Origin: Paracraurococcus sp042666655 | GTDB lineage: Bacteria; Pseudomonadota; Alphaproteobacteria; Acetobacterales; Acetobacteraceae | NCBI RefSeq assembly: GCF_042666655.1 | Contig: NZ_JBHTDE010000006.1 | Coordinates: 186,001 to 250,000 of the forward strand | Direction: 5' to 3' | Length of the DNA stretch: 64,000 nt | Part shown: piece after piece, positions 43,197 to 52,381 of the stretch | Position numbering within the stretch: the stretch's first letter is position 1 | How the letters are laid out: every line of letters begins with the position of its first letter | The notes under the pieces: model-generated | Told to the model about the DNA's origin: nothing | Databases searched by the model: none | The model's input: the letters and a program-made list of their open reading frames with translations, nothing else | Position numbers and translations under genes: made by a program

Positions 43197-44687
43197 ATGT
43201 CCCTGTCCAATCTGCGCGCCGAATGGTCGCCGAACATCACGCGCGACCTGCTGGCCGGCACCGTCGTCGCGCTCGCCCTGATCCCGGAGGCGATCGCCTT
43301 CTCGATCATCGCCGGGGTCGACCCCAAGGTCGGCCTCTATGCGTCGTTCTGCATCGCCGTCGTCACCGCCATCGCCGGCGGCCGGCCGGCGATGATCTCG
43401 GCCGCCACCGGGGCGACCGCGGTGGTGATGGTCTCCCTGGTGCGGGACCACGGCATCAACTACCTCTTTGCCGCGACCATCCTGACCGGGCTGCTGCAGC
43501 TGGTCGCCAGCGCGCTCCGGCTCGGCGACCTGATGCGCTTCGTCTCGCGCTCCGTCGTCACCGGCTTCGTCAACGCGCTGGCGATCCTGATCTTCATGGC
43601 GCAGCTGCCGGAGCTGTTCGGCCCCGGATGGCAGCCCATGGGCTGGCCGGTCTATGCCATGGTCGCGGTCGGGCTCGGCATCATCTACCTGTTGCCGCGG
43701 CTGACCACCGCGGTGCCCTCGCCGCTGGTCGCCATCGTCCTGCTGACCGTCTTCTCGATGGCCACGGGGATGGATTTCCACAAGGTCGGCGACATGGGCG
43801 CCCTGCCGAGCGAGCTGCCGTTCTTCGCCTGGCCGATGGTGCCGCTGAACCTGGATACGCTGCGGATCATCCTGCCCTACGCGCTGACGCTCGCCATGGT
43901 CGGGCTGCTGGAAAGCCTGATGACGGCGGCGATCATCGACGAGATGACCGACACCGATTCGAACAAGAACCGCGAATGCGCCGGGCAGGGGCTGGGCAAC
44001 ATCACCTCCGGCCTGTTCGGCGGCATGGCGGGCTGCGCGATGATCGGGCAGTCGGTGATCAACGTCTCCTCCGGCGGGCGCGGCCGGCTTTCCTGCCTGT
44101 GGGCCGGCGTCTTCCTGCTGTTCCTGATCGTGGTGCTCGGCCCCTGGGTGAAGCAGATCCCGATGCCGGCGCTGGTCGCCGTCATGGTCATGGTCTCGAT
44201 CAACACCTTCCAGTGGCGCTCGCTGCGGACCCTGGTGACGCACCCGAGAAGCTCCAGCGTGGTGATGCTGGCGACCGTCGCGGTGGTGCTGGGGACGCAT
44301 GACCTGGCGAAGGGCGTGCTGGTCGGCGTGGTCCTCAGCGGGCTGTTCTTCGCCCAGAAGATCTCCCGCTTCTTCGGCGTGGAGTCGGTGCTGGACGAGG
44401 CGACCGGCATCCGCACCTACCGGGTCACCGGGCAGCTCTTCTTCGCCACGGCCGAGGCCTTCCACGGCGCCTTCGACTTCCGCGAGGCGCCGCAGGGCGT
44501 GGTGATCGATGTCCATGCCGCGCATTTCTGGGACATCACGGGCATCAACGCGCTGGACCGGGTGGTGCTGAAATTCCGCCACCACGACGTGCCGGTGGAG
44601 ATCATCGGGATGAACGAGGCGAGCCAGACCATGGTCGACCGGCTGGCGCAGCACGACAAGCCGGGGGCGGTGATGGCGGGGCACTGA
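43197..44687 (+). CDS. SulP-family inorganic anion transporter with STAS domain
   Basis: 496 residues. The N-terminus RDLLAGTVVALALIPEAIAFSIIAGVDPKVGLYASF is the SulP signature, followed by about twelve membrane segments and TDSNKNRECAGQGLGNITSGLFGGMAGCAMIGQS. The cytoplasmic C-terminal STAS domain begins about residue 395 (RTYRVTGQLFFATAEAF, GVVIDVHAAHFWDITGINALDRVVLKF). Family members carry sulfate, bicarbonate or dicarboxylates. The 186 bases upstream hold a direct repeat but no gene. A strong hairpin follows the stop codon. Confidence 0.92.
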   Translation: MSLSNLRAEWSPNITRDLLAGTVVALALIPEAIAFSIIAGVDPKVGLYASFCIAVVTAIAGGRPAMISAATGATAVVMVSLVRDHGINYLFAATILTGLLQLVASALRLGDLMRFVSRSVVTGFVNALAILIFMAQLPELFGPGWQPMGWPVYAMVAVGLGIIYLLPRLTTAVPSPLVAIVLLTVFSMATGMDFHKVGDMGALPSELPFFAWPMVPLNLDTLRIILPYALTLAMVGLLESLMTAAIIDEMTDTDSNKNRECAGQGLGNITSGLFGGMAGCAMIGQSVINVSSGGRGRLSCLWAGVFLLFLIVVLGPWVKQIPMPALVAVMVMVSINTFQWRSLRTLVTHPRSSSVVMLATVAVVLGTHDLAKGVLVGVVLSGLFFAQKISRFFGVESVLDEATGIRTYRVTGQLFFATAEAFHGAFDFREAPQGVVIDVHAAHFWDITGINALDRVVLKFRHHDVPVEIIGMNEASQTMVDRLAQHDKPGAVMAGH

Positions 44688-44834
44688 TGAAAAGGAAGGG
44701 TTGGGGAGGGAAAAATATTCCCTCCCCAACCCTTCCTTTCTGTGGGTCTGGCACCCGCCGCGCGGCAGGTGCCAGACTTGCAGAAATAGATAAGGGGTCC
44801 GGGGGGGAATACCTTCTCCCCGGCCTTGCTTTCT
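44688..44834. repeat. Three-hairpin intergenic palindromic element
   Basis: Fills the gap between convergent genes from stop codon to stop codon. Left hairpin has 21-base perfect arms (44692-44712 and 44718-44738). The centre GGCACCCGCCGCGCGGCAGG is identical to the element at 10405, flanked by TCTGGCACC and GGTGCCAGA. The right part GGGGGGGAATACCTTCTCCC ends in GGCCTTGC, the inverse of the left AAGGGTTGGGG end. Same orientation as the copies at 10405 and 37098. Confidence 0.88.
44692..44738 (+). terminator. Very strong hairpin after the SulP gene
   Basis: Arms of 21 bases beginning AAGGAAGGGTTGGGG pair perfectly across the five-base loop AAATA, four bases past the stop codon. It is the left hairpin of the palindromic element and the strongest stem in the window. 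It can end SulP transcription and, read from the other side, DUF2237 transcription. Confidence 0.75.
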
Positions 44835-45248
44835 TCAGCTTTCGACCGCGTGCGCCTTCAGATCCTCGAGGCTGCACACTTCCAGCGCGGCGATGTGCGT
44901 CGCCTCCAGCAGCACCTTCGGCGCCATTCCGGCCGATCGGGCTTCTTCCCACCGCGCCGCGCAGAGGCACCAGCGGTCCCCGGGCTTCAACCCGGCGAAG
45001 CCGAATTCCGGCCGCGGCGTGGACAGGTCGTTGCCGCGCGCCTTGGAGAAGGCCAGGAACCCCTTGGTCATCTCGGCGCAGACCACATGCAGGCCGAGGT
45101 CGTCCCGCCCGGTATTGCAGCAGCCATCCCGGAAGAAGCCGGTCAGCGGCGCGACGGAACACGGCAGCAGCACCCCGCCCAGGACGTTGCTGGCCGGGGG
45201 TTGCCCCCCAGGCTCGCGCCGCCCCGGGCCGAGCCCGCCGTCGGGCAT
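44835..45248 (-). CDS. DUF2237 family protein
   Basis: 137 residues. SNVLGGVLLPCSVAPLTGFFRDGCCNTGRDDLGLHVVCAEMTKGFLAFSKARGNDLSTPRPEFGFAGLKPGDRWCLCAARW is the DUF2237 core with its conserved cysteines and histidine. Function is unknown; the conserved Cys/His pattern suggests metal binding or redox chemistry. The start overlaps the pckA stop as TGATG, so it is translated with PEP carboxykinase, which is a hint to a link with central metabolism but no more. Confidence 0.9.
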   Translation of the reverse strand: MPDGGLGPGRREPGGQPPASNVLGGVLLPCSVAPLTGFFRDGCCNTGRDDLGLHVVCAEMTKGFLAFSKARGNDLSTPRPEFGFAGLKPGDRWCLCAARWEEARSAGMAPKVLLEATHIAALEVCSLEDLKAHAVES

Positions 45249-46843
45249 CAGGCGGCCGCCCGGATCGCCGCCGCCAGCACGTCCTCGCTCACGCCGCCCG
45301 AGAAGCCTTCGAAGTTCTTCTCAAAGCGTGAGACGAGGTCGGCCGCGGTGCGGTCGTAGGCGGCCTTGTCGGCCCAGGTGTTGCGCGGGTTCAGCACCTC
45401 GGACGGCACGCCCGGCAGCGCCTTCGGGATCTGCAGGCCGAAGAAGGGGTCGCACTCGAAATCCACCTTGGCCAGGCTGCCGTCGAGCGCCGCGCGCAGC
45501 AGGGCGCGGGTCACCTTGATCGACATCCGGCTGCCCGTGCCATAGGCGCCGCCCGACCAGCCGGTGTTGACCAGCCAGCAATCGGCGCCGTGCCGCTCGA
45601 TCAGTTCGGACAGCAGCTTGCCGTAGACCTCCGGGTGGCGCGGCAGGAACGGCGCGCCGAAGCAGGTGCTGAACGTCGCCTGCGGCTCCTTGCCCAGGCC
45701 CTTCTCGGTGCCGGCGACGCGGGCGGTGTAGCCCGACAGGAAGTGGTACATCGCCTGGGCCGAGGACAGCTTGGCGATCGGCGGCAGCACGCCGAAGGCA
45801 TCCGCCGTCAGCATCACCACGTTCTTCGGCAGCGCGGCGCGGCCGCCCGGCATGATGTTCGGGATGAACTCCAGCGGGTAGCAGGACCTTGTGTTCTCGG
45901 TCAGCGAGCCGTCGTTCAGGTCGAGGTTGCCGCGCGCATCGGCCACCACGTTCTCCAGCACCGCGCCGAAGCGATGGCTGGCGTCCCAGATCTGCGGCTC
46001 GGCCTCGCGCGACAGGCGGATGACCTTGGCGTAGCAGCCACCCTCGAAGTTGAAGACGCCGGTATCCGACCAGCCATGCTCGTCGTCGCCGATCAGGCTG
46101 CGCTCCGGGTCGCTGCTCAGCGTGGTCTTGCCGGTGCCGGACAGGCCGAAGAACAGCGCGGTGTCGCCGGCCGGGCCCTGGTTGGCGCTGCAATGCATCG
46201 GCAGCACGCCCTTGGCGGGCAGCAGCCAGTTCATCACGGTGAAGATCGATTTCTTGATCTCCCCGGCATAGCTGGTGCCGGCGATCAGGATCGTCTTCGC
46301 CGCGAAGGACAGCGCGATGCAGGTGTTGCTGCGGCAGCCGTCCTCGGCCGGGTTCGCTTCGTATTCCGGGGCGTGCAGGATGGTGAAGTCGGGGGTGAAG
46401 CCGGCGAGGTCCTCGACGGCTGGGCGGATGAACATGTTGCGGGCGAACAGCGCGTGCCAGGCATTGGTGGTGACCAGCCGCACCTTGATGCGGTGCGCCG
46501 GGTCGGCGCCGGCATAGAGGTCCTGGGTGAAGAGCACCGGACGCGCGCCGAGCCAGGCCTGGACCTTGGAGCGCAGGCCGCGGAATTTCTCCGGCGCCAT
46601 GGGCTGGTTGATCTTGCCCCACCAGATCTCGTCATGGACTTCCGGGTCGTCGACGACGAACTTGTCCTGCACGGACCGGCCGGTATGCACCCCGGTGACC
46701 GCCATGAAGGCACCATCGGCGGAGAGCCGGCCCTCGCCGCGGCGGAGCGCATGGTCCACCAGGCCCGGGGCCGTCAGGTTGGCATGGACGGTGGACCCGG
46801 TGGTCACACCCGTGCCGGCGAGGGCGGTCTCGGGCAGGCTCAT
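45248..46843 (-). CDS. pckA: Phosphoenolpyruvate carboxykinase (ATP)
   Basis: 531 residues. Motifs of the ATP-dependent enzyme are intact: MHCSANQG, kinase loop FGLSGTGKTTLSSDP, DDEHGWSDTGVFNFEGGCYAKVI, and NTGWSGGAYGTGSRM. It converts oxaloacetate to phosphoenolpyruvate for gluconeogenesis. GGAGGAAC stands before the ATG. In many alphaproteobacteria pckA is divergent from chvI and under ChvI control; here a HugZ-like gene has been placed between them. The 147 bases upstream are AT-richer and probably hold the promoter. Confidence 0.96.
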   Translation of the reverse strand: MSLPETALAGTGVTTGSTVHANLTAPGLVDHALRRGEGRLSADGAFMAVTGVHTGRSVQDKFVVDDPEVHDEIWWGKINQPMAPEKFRGLRSKVQAWLGARPVLFTQDLYAGADPAHRIKVRLVTTNAWHALFARNMFIRPAVEDLAGFTPDFTILHAPEYEANPAEDGCRSNTCIALSFAAKTILIAGTSYAGEIKKSIFTVMNWLLPAKGVLPMHCSANQGPAGDTALFFGLSGTGKTTLSSDPERSLIGDDEHGWSDTGVFNFEGGCYAKVIRLSREAEPQIWDASHRFGAVLENVVADARGNLDLNDGSLTENTRSCYPLEFIPNIMPGGRAALPKNVVMLTADAFGVLPPIAKLSSAQAMYHFLSGYTARVAGTEKGLGKEPQATFSTCFGAPFLPRHPEVYGKLLSELIERHGADCWLVNTGWSGGAYGTGSRMSIKVTRALLRAALDGSLAKVDFECDPFFGLQIPKALPGVPSEVLNPRNTWADKAAYDRTAADLVSRFEKNFEGFSGGVSEDVLAAAIRAAA

Positions 46844-46990
46844 ATGCGTTCCTCCAGGCGGGGTATCCCGGATCGCCCGCCATTCCTGGGGCGCCGGGTC
46901 AGACCCGCGGTGTCCATGCTGTCAGAGGCTAAATTACGGCGGTGGCTTACGAATGGCAATGCAACCGGCCGCGGGCTCTACAACCAAAAG

Positions 46991-47716
46991 TCATGCCAAT
47001 CCTGCGCCTGCCTCACGGGAAGCGCGAATCAACTCGGCGCGGACCCCGGCCGGATCGGCCGCCGGAGCGTTAAAATTAAGCCGGAGCACCCGCTCCTCCA
47101 GCGCCAGGTCGGCGCCGTCCGGGTCCAGCGCCACCATCCGCCAGGCGCCGGGCGGGCCGCCGAGCCGGCGGGTGGCGATCGCCGCCACCGATTCCGCGTG
47201 GTCGGCATTCACGTGGTCGAGGATGCCGGCCGCCGCCGGCGCAAGGGCTGCGACCGCGGCCGGGTCGGGCAACAGGTCCGTCCCGCGCAGCCGCAGCGCC
47301 CGGGCGAAGCCGCCGACCAGCTGCGCCGCGGCCGGGGTGATCCGCCATAGCGCGAAATCGCCGAAATCGGCATAGAGCGCGGCATAGGGGTGCTTCGCCA
47401 GGAAGCGGGCCTTCAGCGCCGGGACCTCCGCCTCGGGCACCGGGGCGGCGAGGCCGGTCAGGGTCACCCGGGGGGCGGTCTGCGGATTGGCCTCGGCGGC
47501 GGTGCCCTGGAACAGCAGGGCGCAGCGCGGCTCGGCCCGCAACTGGCGGGTATGCTCGGACAGCGAGGACAGCAGCAGCAGGATGGTCAGGTCCGGGGCC
47601 GCCGCCGGGGTGACCAAACTCGCGAAGGGCTGGCCGGCGGCCTGGGTCGCCAGGGTCGCCGAGGCGGCGCCGCGGACCAGGATCCTTGCCTCGAAAGCCG
47701 GGTTGTCCGTCACCAT
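46991..47716 (-). CDS. HugZ-like pyridoxamine-oxidase-fold protein with DUF2470
   Basis: 241 residues from the ATG at 47716, chosen because GGGAG lies just before it; an ATG nine codons upstream is possible. The N-terminal split barrel (ILVRGAASATLATQAAGQPFASLVTPA, LSSLSEHTRQLRAEPRCALLFQG) resembles FMN-binding and HugZ heme-degrading proteins. The C-terminal domain starts ILDHVNADHAESVAAIA, the DUF2470 motif with the histidines that contact heme. A role in heme or flavin chemistry is likely. Divergent from chvI with under 100 bases between. Confidence 0.85.
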   Translation of the reverse strand: MVTDNPAFEARILVRGAASATLATQAAGQPFASLVTPAAAPDLTILLLLSSLSEHTRQLRAEPRCALLFQGTAAEANPQTAPRVTLTGLAAPVPEAEVPALKARFLAKHPYAALYADFGDFALWRITPAAAQLVGGFARALRLRGTDLLPDPAAVAALAPAAAGILDHVNADHAESVAAIATRRLGGPPGAWRMVALDPDGADLALEERVLRLNFNAPAADPAGVRAELIRASREAGAGLA

Positions 47717-47811
47717 CTCGCTCCCGTCCGGGTTGCGCCACAATCCCGCACCATATGGGGTGCCATCATCCCCGGATTGAATGCCGGGCCAGTCCCGGTG
47801 GAGAGCAACGC

Positions 47812-48513
<702 letters not shown>

Positions 48514-48552
48514 GGCCGGCGCCGGGCCAGGGTCCGGCGACCGGGCCGCGCC

Positions 48553-48738
48553 TCAGCCGGCCGACAGCCCGGGCTGCGGCAAGGGCACCGCAAGCGCGGG
48601 ATGCAGTTGCGGCATCATCTGCGCCCGCCACGCCGCCGCTACCGCGGCACGCGGCCGCGGCGTGAAGACCGGCCAGCCCGTCACCTTGCGCCGCGATTCC
48701 AGCCGCTCTGGATAGGTGCCACGCGGTTCGGCCCGCAT
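48553..48738 (-). CDS. Possible small protein, unknown
   Basis: 61 residues, basic and proline-rich, with PERLESRRKVTGWPVFTPRPRAAVAA and a PLPQPGLSAG end. Third codon positions are mostly G or C, as in real genes here, but the ribosome-binding site is weak and I know no relative. It converges on chvI. It could be a real small gene or the 3' remnant of a longer decayed one whose upstream part lies in the following gap. Confidence 0.3.
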   Translation of the reverse strand: MRAEPRGTYPERLESRRKVTGWPVFTPRPRAAVAAAWRAQMMPQLHPALAVPLPQPGLSAG

Positions 48739-49312
48739 GGCGGCGCACCCGCCAGGACGGCACGCCGCTGATCAGCAGCACCAGCATCGGCAGGCGACAG
48801 CCGCCACCAGGAGCAAGGACAGCGCAGGCTGCGACAGGCCCGGCCCCGGCATGCCCGCCAAGCGCGCTCGTCAGGCTTGGCCGCGGGCGGGTCCAGGCAA
48901 CTCGGCGAGGGATGGGAAGCGCGACAGGCATGGCTAGGCCAACCGGCTCCCGCTCGAGGCGGCAAACTACCTGAGGTGTCATGAGATCGCCGGCGTTTCC
49001 AAACCGTGAGCCGCAAGCGAAACGCCCTGGCCTCCCGGCCAGGATCGGGGCGCGACCTGGCGCACGGCCGGTGACTGCCCGGGTGGCACAGCGCATGGGA
49101 CGGACGGCGCTGCGGCTTCGAAGGCGGCGAATGGCTGCCCGGCGTTCCTGCCCCGGCGGCGGCAGCGGCGCGAACGGCCTGGGCGCGACAACCGTGCGTG
49201 CTGCGCCGCCGCCGCCTCCTCCGCGGCGCCGCTCCTTCGCCACCCCATCCATGCTACGAAGGGCCCGCCCGGCGCATGTTGCGTCAGCCCTCCGCGAAAG
49301 CGCCCCGTCCCC
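48739..49312. other. Gene-free gap upstream of chvG, possibly decayed coding sequence
   Basis: 574 bases without a convincing gene. Short frames exist on both strands but none has family motifs or a ribosome-binding site. The sequence keeps a coding-like GC pattern in patches, interrupted by stops in all frames, so a dead gene is plausible. The chvG promoter should lie in the last 100 bases. In related genomes chvI and chvG are normally close together, so this whole stretch is an insertion or a decay product. Confidence 0.5.
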
Positions 49313-50980
49313 ATGCCCGATATCGGCCTGCCGCAGATCCAGCCGGATATCGCCCGGCCGCCGCGGCGGCGCTGGGTCTCGCCCCTGCTGCGCCGCATCC
49401 TGCTGCTGAACATCCTGCCGCCGGCGCTGCTGGCGGCCGCCATGCTCTACCTCGACCAGTACCAGAACGGGTTGCTGGCGGCCGAGGTCGAGGCGATGCG
49501 GACCCAGGCCCGGATCTATGCCGGCGCCATCGCCGAAGCCGCGACCCGGCTGCAGGACGACCGCGCCGTGCTGGTGCCGGACGCCGCCCGGCCGCTGCTG
49601 CGCCGGCTGGTGGACCCCTCCCCGAATACCCAGGCGCGGCTGTTCGACAATACCGGCCTGGTGGTCGCCGACAGCCGGGTGCGGGAGGGCGCCGGCGGCG
49701 CGGTGGTGACCGAGCCGCTGGCCCCGCCCCAGCCGCGCGGCGCCTTCTCGCTCACCGTCTCCGGCCTCTATGACCGGGTGCTGTCGGTGGTGCCGCGCGG
49801 CAGCCGGCCGGATGTCGAGGTGGACGTCAACCCCGACGCGCCCTCCTTCGACTGGCAGCCCAACCTCGGCCCCGACCGGCGGGAGGAACTGCGCCTGGCG
49901 CTGGAAGGCGGCGTCACCCCCTATATCCGCCGCACCGCGGATGGCCGCCTGCTGGTGAGCGTGGCCGAGCCCGCCCGGCGCGGCAACCAGTCGGTCGGCA
50001 TCGTGCTGCTGACGCGGGAGGCGCGCGAGGTCGACCAGCGGCTGTTCGAGATCAGGGCGAGCGTGCTCGGCATCTTCGGCGTGGCGCTGGCGCTGACGGT
50101 GGCGCTGTCCTTCTACCTGGCGCAGACGCTCGCCAACCCGATCATGCAATTGGCCGGCAGCGCCGCCGCCATGCGCCAGGGCGAGGGCCGCAGCGGCAGC
50201 GTGCCCCCCGCGCTGCTGGCGCGGGAGGACGAGATCGGCATCCTGGCGCGTGACCTGCAATCGGCGGCGCGCGCCCTCTGGGCCCGGATCGACACCAACG
50301 AGCGCTTCGCGGCGGATGTGGCGCACGAGCTGCGCAACCCGCTGACCAGCGTGCGCAGCGCGATCGAGACGCTGCGGCGTATCGAGAACCCCGAGCAGCG
50401 CAACCGCCTGCTGGCGATCATCGCCGAGGATGCGGTGCGCATGGACCGGCTGATCGCCGACATCTCGGACAGTTCGCGCGTCGATGCCGAGCTGTCGCGC
50501 ACCGTGGCCGTGCCGGTCGACATCGCGCCGATCCTGTCGACGCTGGCCGAGCTGCACGCGGCGACGCGCAAGCCGGACGACCCGGCGGTGCTGCTGGAGG
50601 CGCCGGCCGAGGGGCTGGTGGTGCGCGGCGTCGAAGGCCGCGTGGTGCAGGTGCTGCGCAACCTGCTGGGCAACGCGCTGTCCTTCAGCCCGGCCGAGGG
50701 CCGCGTCACCGTCCGCGCCCGCCCGGCCGGGCCGATGGTCGAGGTGGTGGTGGAGGACCAGGGGCCCGGCATCCCCGAAGCCAAGCTCGAGGGCATCTTC
50801 GAGCGCTTCTATTCCGAACGTCCGAGCGGCGAGAGCTTCGGCCAGCATTCCGGGCTGGGCCTGTCGATCTGCCGGCAGATCGTCGAGGGCCTGCGCGGGC
50901 GCATCGCCGCCGAGAACCGCCGGGACGCGGCGGGGAAGGTGACCGGGGCGCGGTTCATCGTGACGCTGCCGGTCGCGTAG
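49313..50980 (+). CDS. chvG: Sensor histidine kinase ChvG
   Basis: 555 residues. First helix about 28-46, periplasmic sensor with stimulus_sens_1-like blocks (YAGAIAEAATRLQDD, TQARLFDNTGLVVADSRV), second helix about 249-271, HAMP, HisKA with His338 in FAADVAHELRNPLTSVRSAIETL, then HATPase (LRNLLGNALSFSP, DQGPGIPEAKLEGIFERFYSERP, GLGLSICRQIVEGLRG). It controls ChvI. The final codons GTGACGCTGCCGGTCGCG and the stop TAG are repeated twice more downstream in a 51-base tandem repeat. No hprK follows, unlike the usual order. Confidence 0.93.
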   Translation: MPDIGLPQIQPDIARPPRRRWVSPLLRRILLLNILPPALLAAAMLYLDQYQNGLLAAEVEAMRTQARIYAGAIAEAATRLQDDRAVLVPDAARPLLRRLVDPSPNTQARLFDNTGLVVADSRVREGAGGAVVTEPLAPPQPRGAFSLTVSGLYDRVLSVVPRGSRPDVEVDVNPDAPSFDWQPNLGPDRREELRLALEGGVTPYIRRTADGRLLVSVAEPARRGNQSVGIVLLTREAREVDQRLFEIRASVLGIFGVALALTVALSFYLAQTLANPIMQLAGSAAAMRQGEGRSGSVPPALLAREDEIGILARDLQSAARALWARIDTNERFAADVAHELRNPLTSVRSAIETLRRIENPEQRNRLLAIIAEDAVRMDRLIADISDSSRVDAELSRTVAVPVDIAPILSTLAELHAATRKPDDPAVLLEAPAEGLVVRGVEGRVVQVLRNLLGNALSFSPAEGRVTVRARPAGPMVEVVVEDQGPGIPEAKLEGIFERFYSERPSGESFGQHSGLGLSICRQIVEGLRGRIAAENRRDAAGKVTGARFIVTLPVA

Positions 50981-51112
50981 CGGCCGGCTTCGCGGCGCGT
51001 GGAACGGGGCGTGACGCTGCCGGTCGCGTAGCGGCCGGCTTCGCGGCGCGTGGAACGTGGCGTGACGCTGCCGGTCGCGGTGCGGCCGGCTGCGCAGCCT
51101 GTCCTGCACGAA
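50960..51112 (+). repeat. 51-bp tandem repeat spanning the chvG stop codon
   Basis: Three units begin at 50960, 51011 and 51062, each with GTGACGCTGCCGGTCGCG. Units 1 and 2 differ by one base; unit 3 diverges in its second half. The unit length is a multiple of three, so the chvG frame continues: the TAG stop is repeated in unit 2 and changed to a sense codon in unit 3. Either a replication slippage product or a regulatory repeat. Confidence 0.92.
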
Positions 51113-51232
51113 TCGGCGGCACATCTCAATGCAGGCCTGTGCCCCACGGCCTTCACCTGCCTATATGCAGTCCGGGACAGCACCGCCGGCGCCGCACGAT
51201 CAGGCTGCCAGGAAACCGGGAACAGCCACGGC

Positions 51233-52165
51233 ATGGGCCAGATCGTCATCGCGGAATTCATGGAGGAGGCCGCGGTCGAGAGCCTGCGCGCCGCCCACCA
51301 CACCCTCTATCAGCCCCGCCTGTTCGAGGATCCACCGGCGCTGCACGCCGCCCTGGCGGGGGCCCGCGCCCTGATCGTCCGCAACCAGACGCGCGTGGAC
51401 GCCGCCCTGCTGGCAGCGGCCCCGGACCTCAAGGTGCTCGGCCGGCTCGGGGTCGGGCTCTACAACATCGACCTGCCGGCCTGCCAGGCGCGGCGGATCG
51501 ATGTCATCCCCGCCTCCGGCGCCAATGCCGATTCGGTCGCCGAATATGTCATCCTGGCGATCGGCACCCTGCTGCGCGGCGCCTTCGGCGCGACGGCGGA
51601 GGTCGCCGCCGGCGGCTGGCCGCGCGACCGGCTGATCGGCGGCCGGGAGATGGCGGGCAAGACCATCGGCATCGTCGGCTTCGGCGATATCGGCCGCCGC
51701 GTCGCCAGGCTGGCGGAGGCCTTCCGCATGCGCATCCTCGGCCACGACCCGCTGATCGCCGCCACCCACACCGACTGGACCGAGACGCGGACCGAGATGG
51801 TGGGGCTCGAGGAATTGCTGGCCCGGGCCGATGCGGTGACCCTGCACGTGCCACTGGGGCCGGAAACGCGGGGGCTGCTCTCGGCGCCGCAACTGGCGCT
51901 GATGAAGCCGGACGCGGTGCTGGTGAACGCCGCCCGCGGCGGGGTGGTGGACGAAGCGGCGCTGGCCGCGGCGCTGCGGGCGGGCCGGCTCGGCGGCGCC
52001 GCGCTGGATGTCTTCGAGACCGAGCCGGTGCCCGCCGGCTCGCCGCTGGCCGGGGTGCCCAACCTGCTGCTGACGCCGCATGTCGCCGGCGCCACGGTCG
52101 AGAGCAACGCCCGCGTCTCCTCCCTCATCGCGGCAAGGGTGCTGGTGGCGCTGGCGATGTGCTGA
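51233..52165 (+). CDS. D-isomer-specific 2-hydroxyacid dehydrogenase
   Basis: 310 residues. KTIGIVGFGDIGRRVARLAEAFRMRILGHDP is the NAD-binding motif; active-site Arg in NAARGGVVDEAAL, Glu in VFETEPVP and His in LTPHVAGAT are present. Block RLGVGLYNIDLPACQARRIDVIPASGANADSVAEY is like SerA-related enzymes, but no ACT domain follows, so it is not a canonical phosphoglycerate dehydrogenase. The substrate is unknown. The ATG at 51233 is chosen because upstream residues come from the chvG repeat. It may pair with the Bug receptor downstream for uptake and oxidation of a hydroxyacid. Confidence 0.9.
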   Translation: MGQIVIAEFMEEAAVESLRAAHHTLYQPRLFEDPPALHAALAGARALIVRNQTRVDAALLAAAPDLKVLGRLGVGLYNIDLPACQARRIDVIPASGANADSVAEYVILAIGTLLRGAFGATAEVAAGGWPRDRLIGGREMAGKTIGIVGFGDIGRRVARLAEAFRMRILGHDPLIAATHTDWTETRTEMVGLEELLARADAVTLHVPLGPETRGLLSAPQLALMKPDAVLVNAARGGVVDEAALAAALRAGRLGGAALDVFETEPVPAGSPLAGVPNLLLTPHVAGATVESNARVSSLIAARVLVALAMC

Positions 52166-52315
52166 GAAGGCAAGGCCGGGGAGGGGGTTAGCTTCGCTCG
52201 AGACTCCCCGGTTTCCGGGCGTCCGACACCCGACGCGCGGCCGTGCCAGCGCACGGGAAGGAAGGGCGGGGCTCGGGGAGGGAACACTTTCCCCTCCGCT
52301 GCCTTGCCTGCCATC
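52166..52315. repeat. Degenerate copy of the three-hairpin palindromic element
   Basis: Starts with AAGGCCGGGGAGGGGGTTAG right after the stop codon, keeps GACACCCGACGCGCGGCCGTGCC at the centre and ends CTTTCCCCTCCGCTGCCTTGCC, the inverse of the start. Arms are much eroded compared with the copies at 10405, 37098 and 44688. The remaining bases to 52381 hold the ribosome-binding region of the Bug gene. Confidence 0.72.
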
Positions 52316-52381
52316 CACCTGCGTTGACCCCGCCGCGGCGCTTCGGTACGCCGCCCGCATGACACCCCGGGGGACGCAGCC

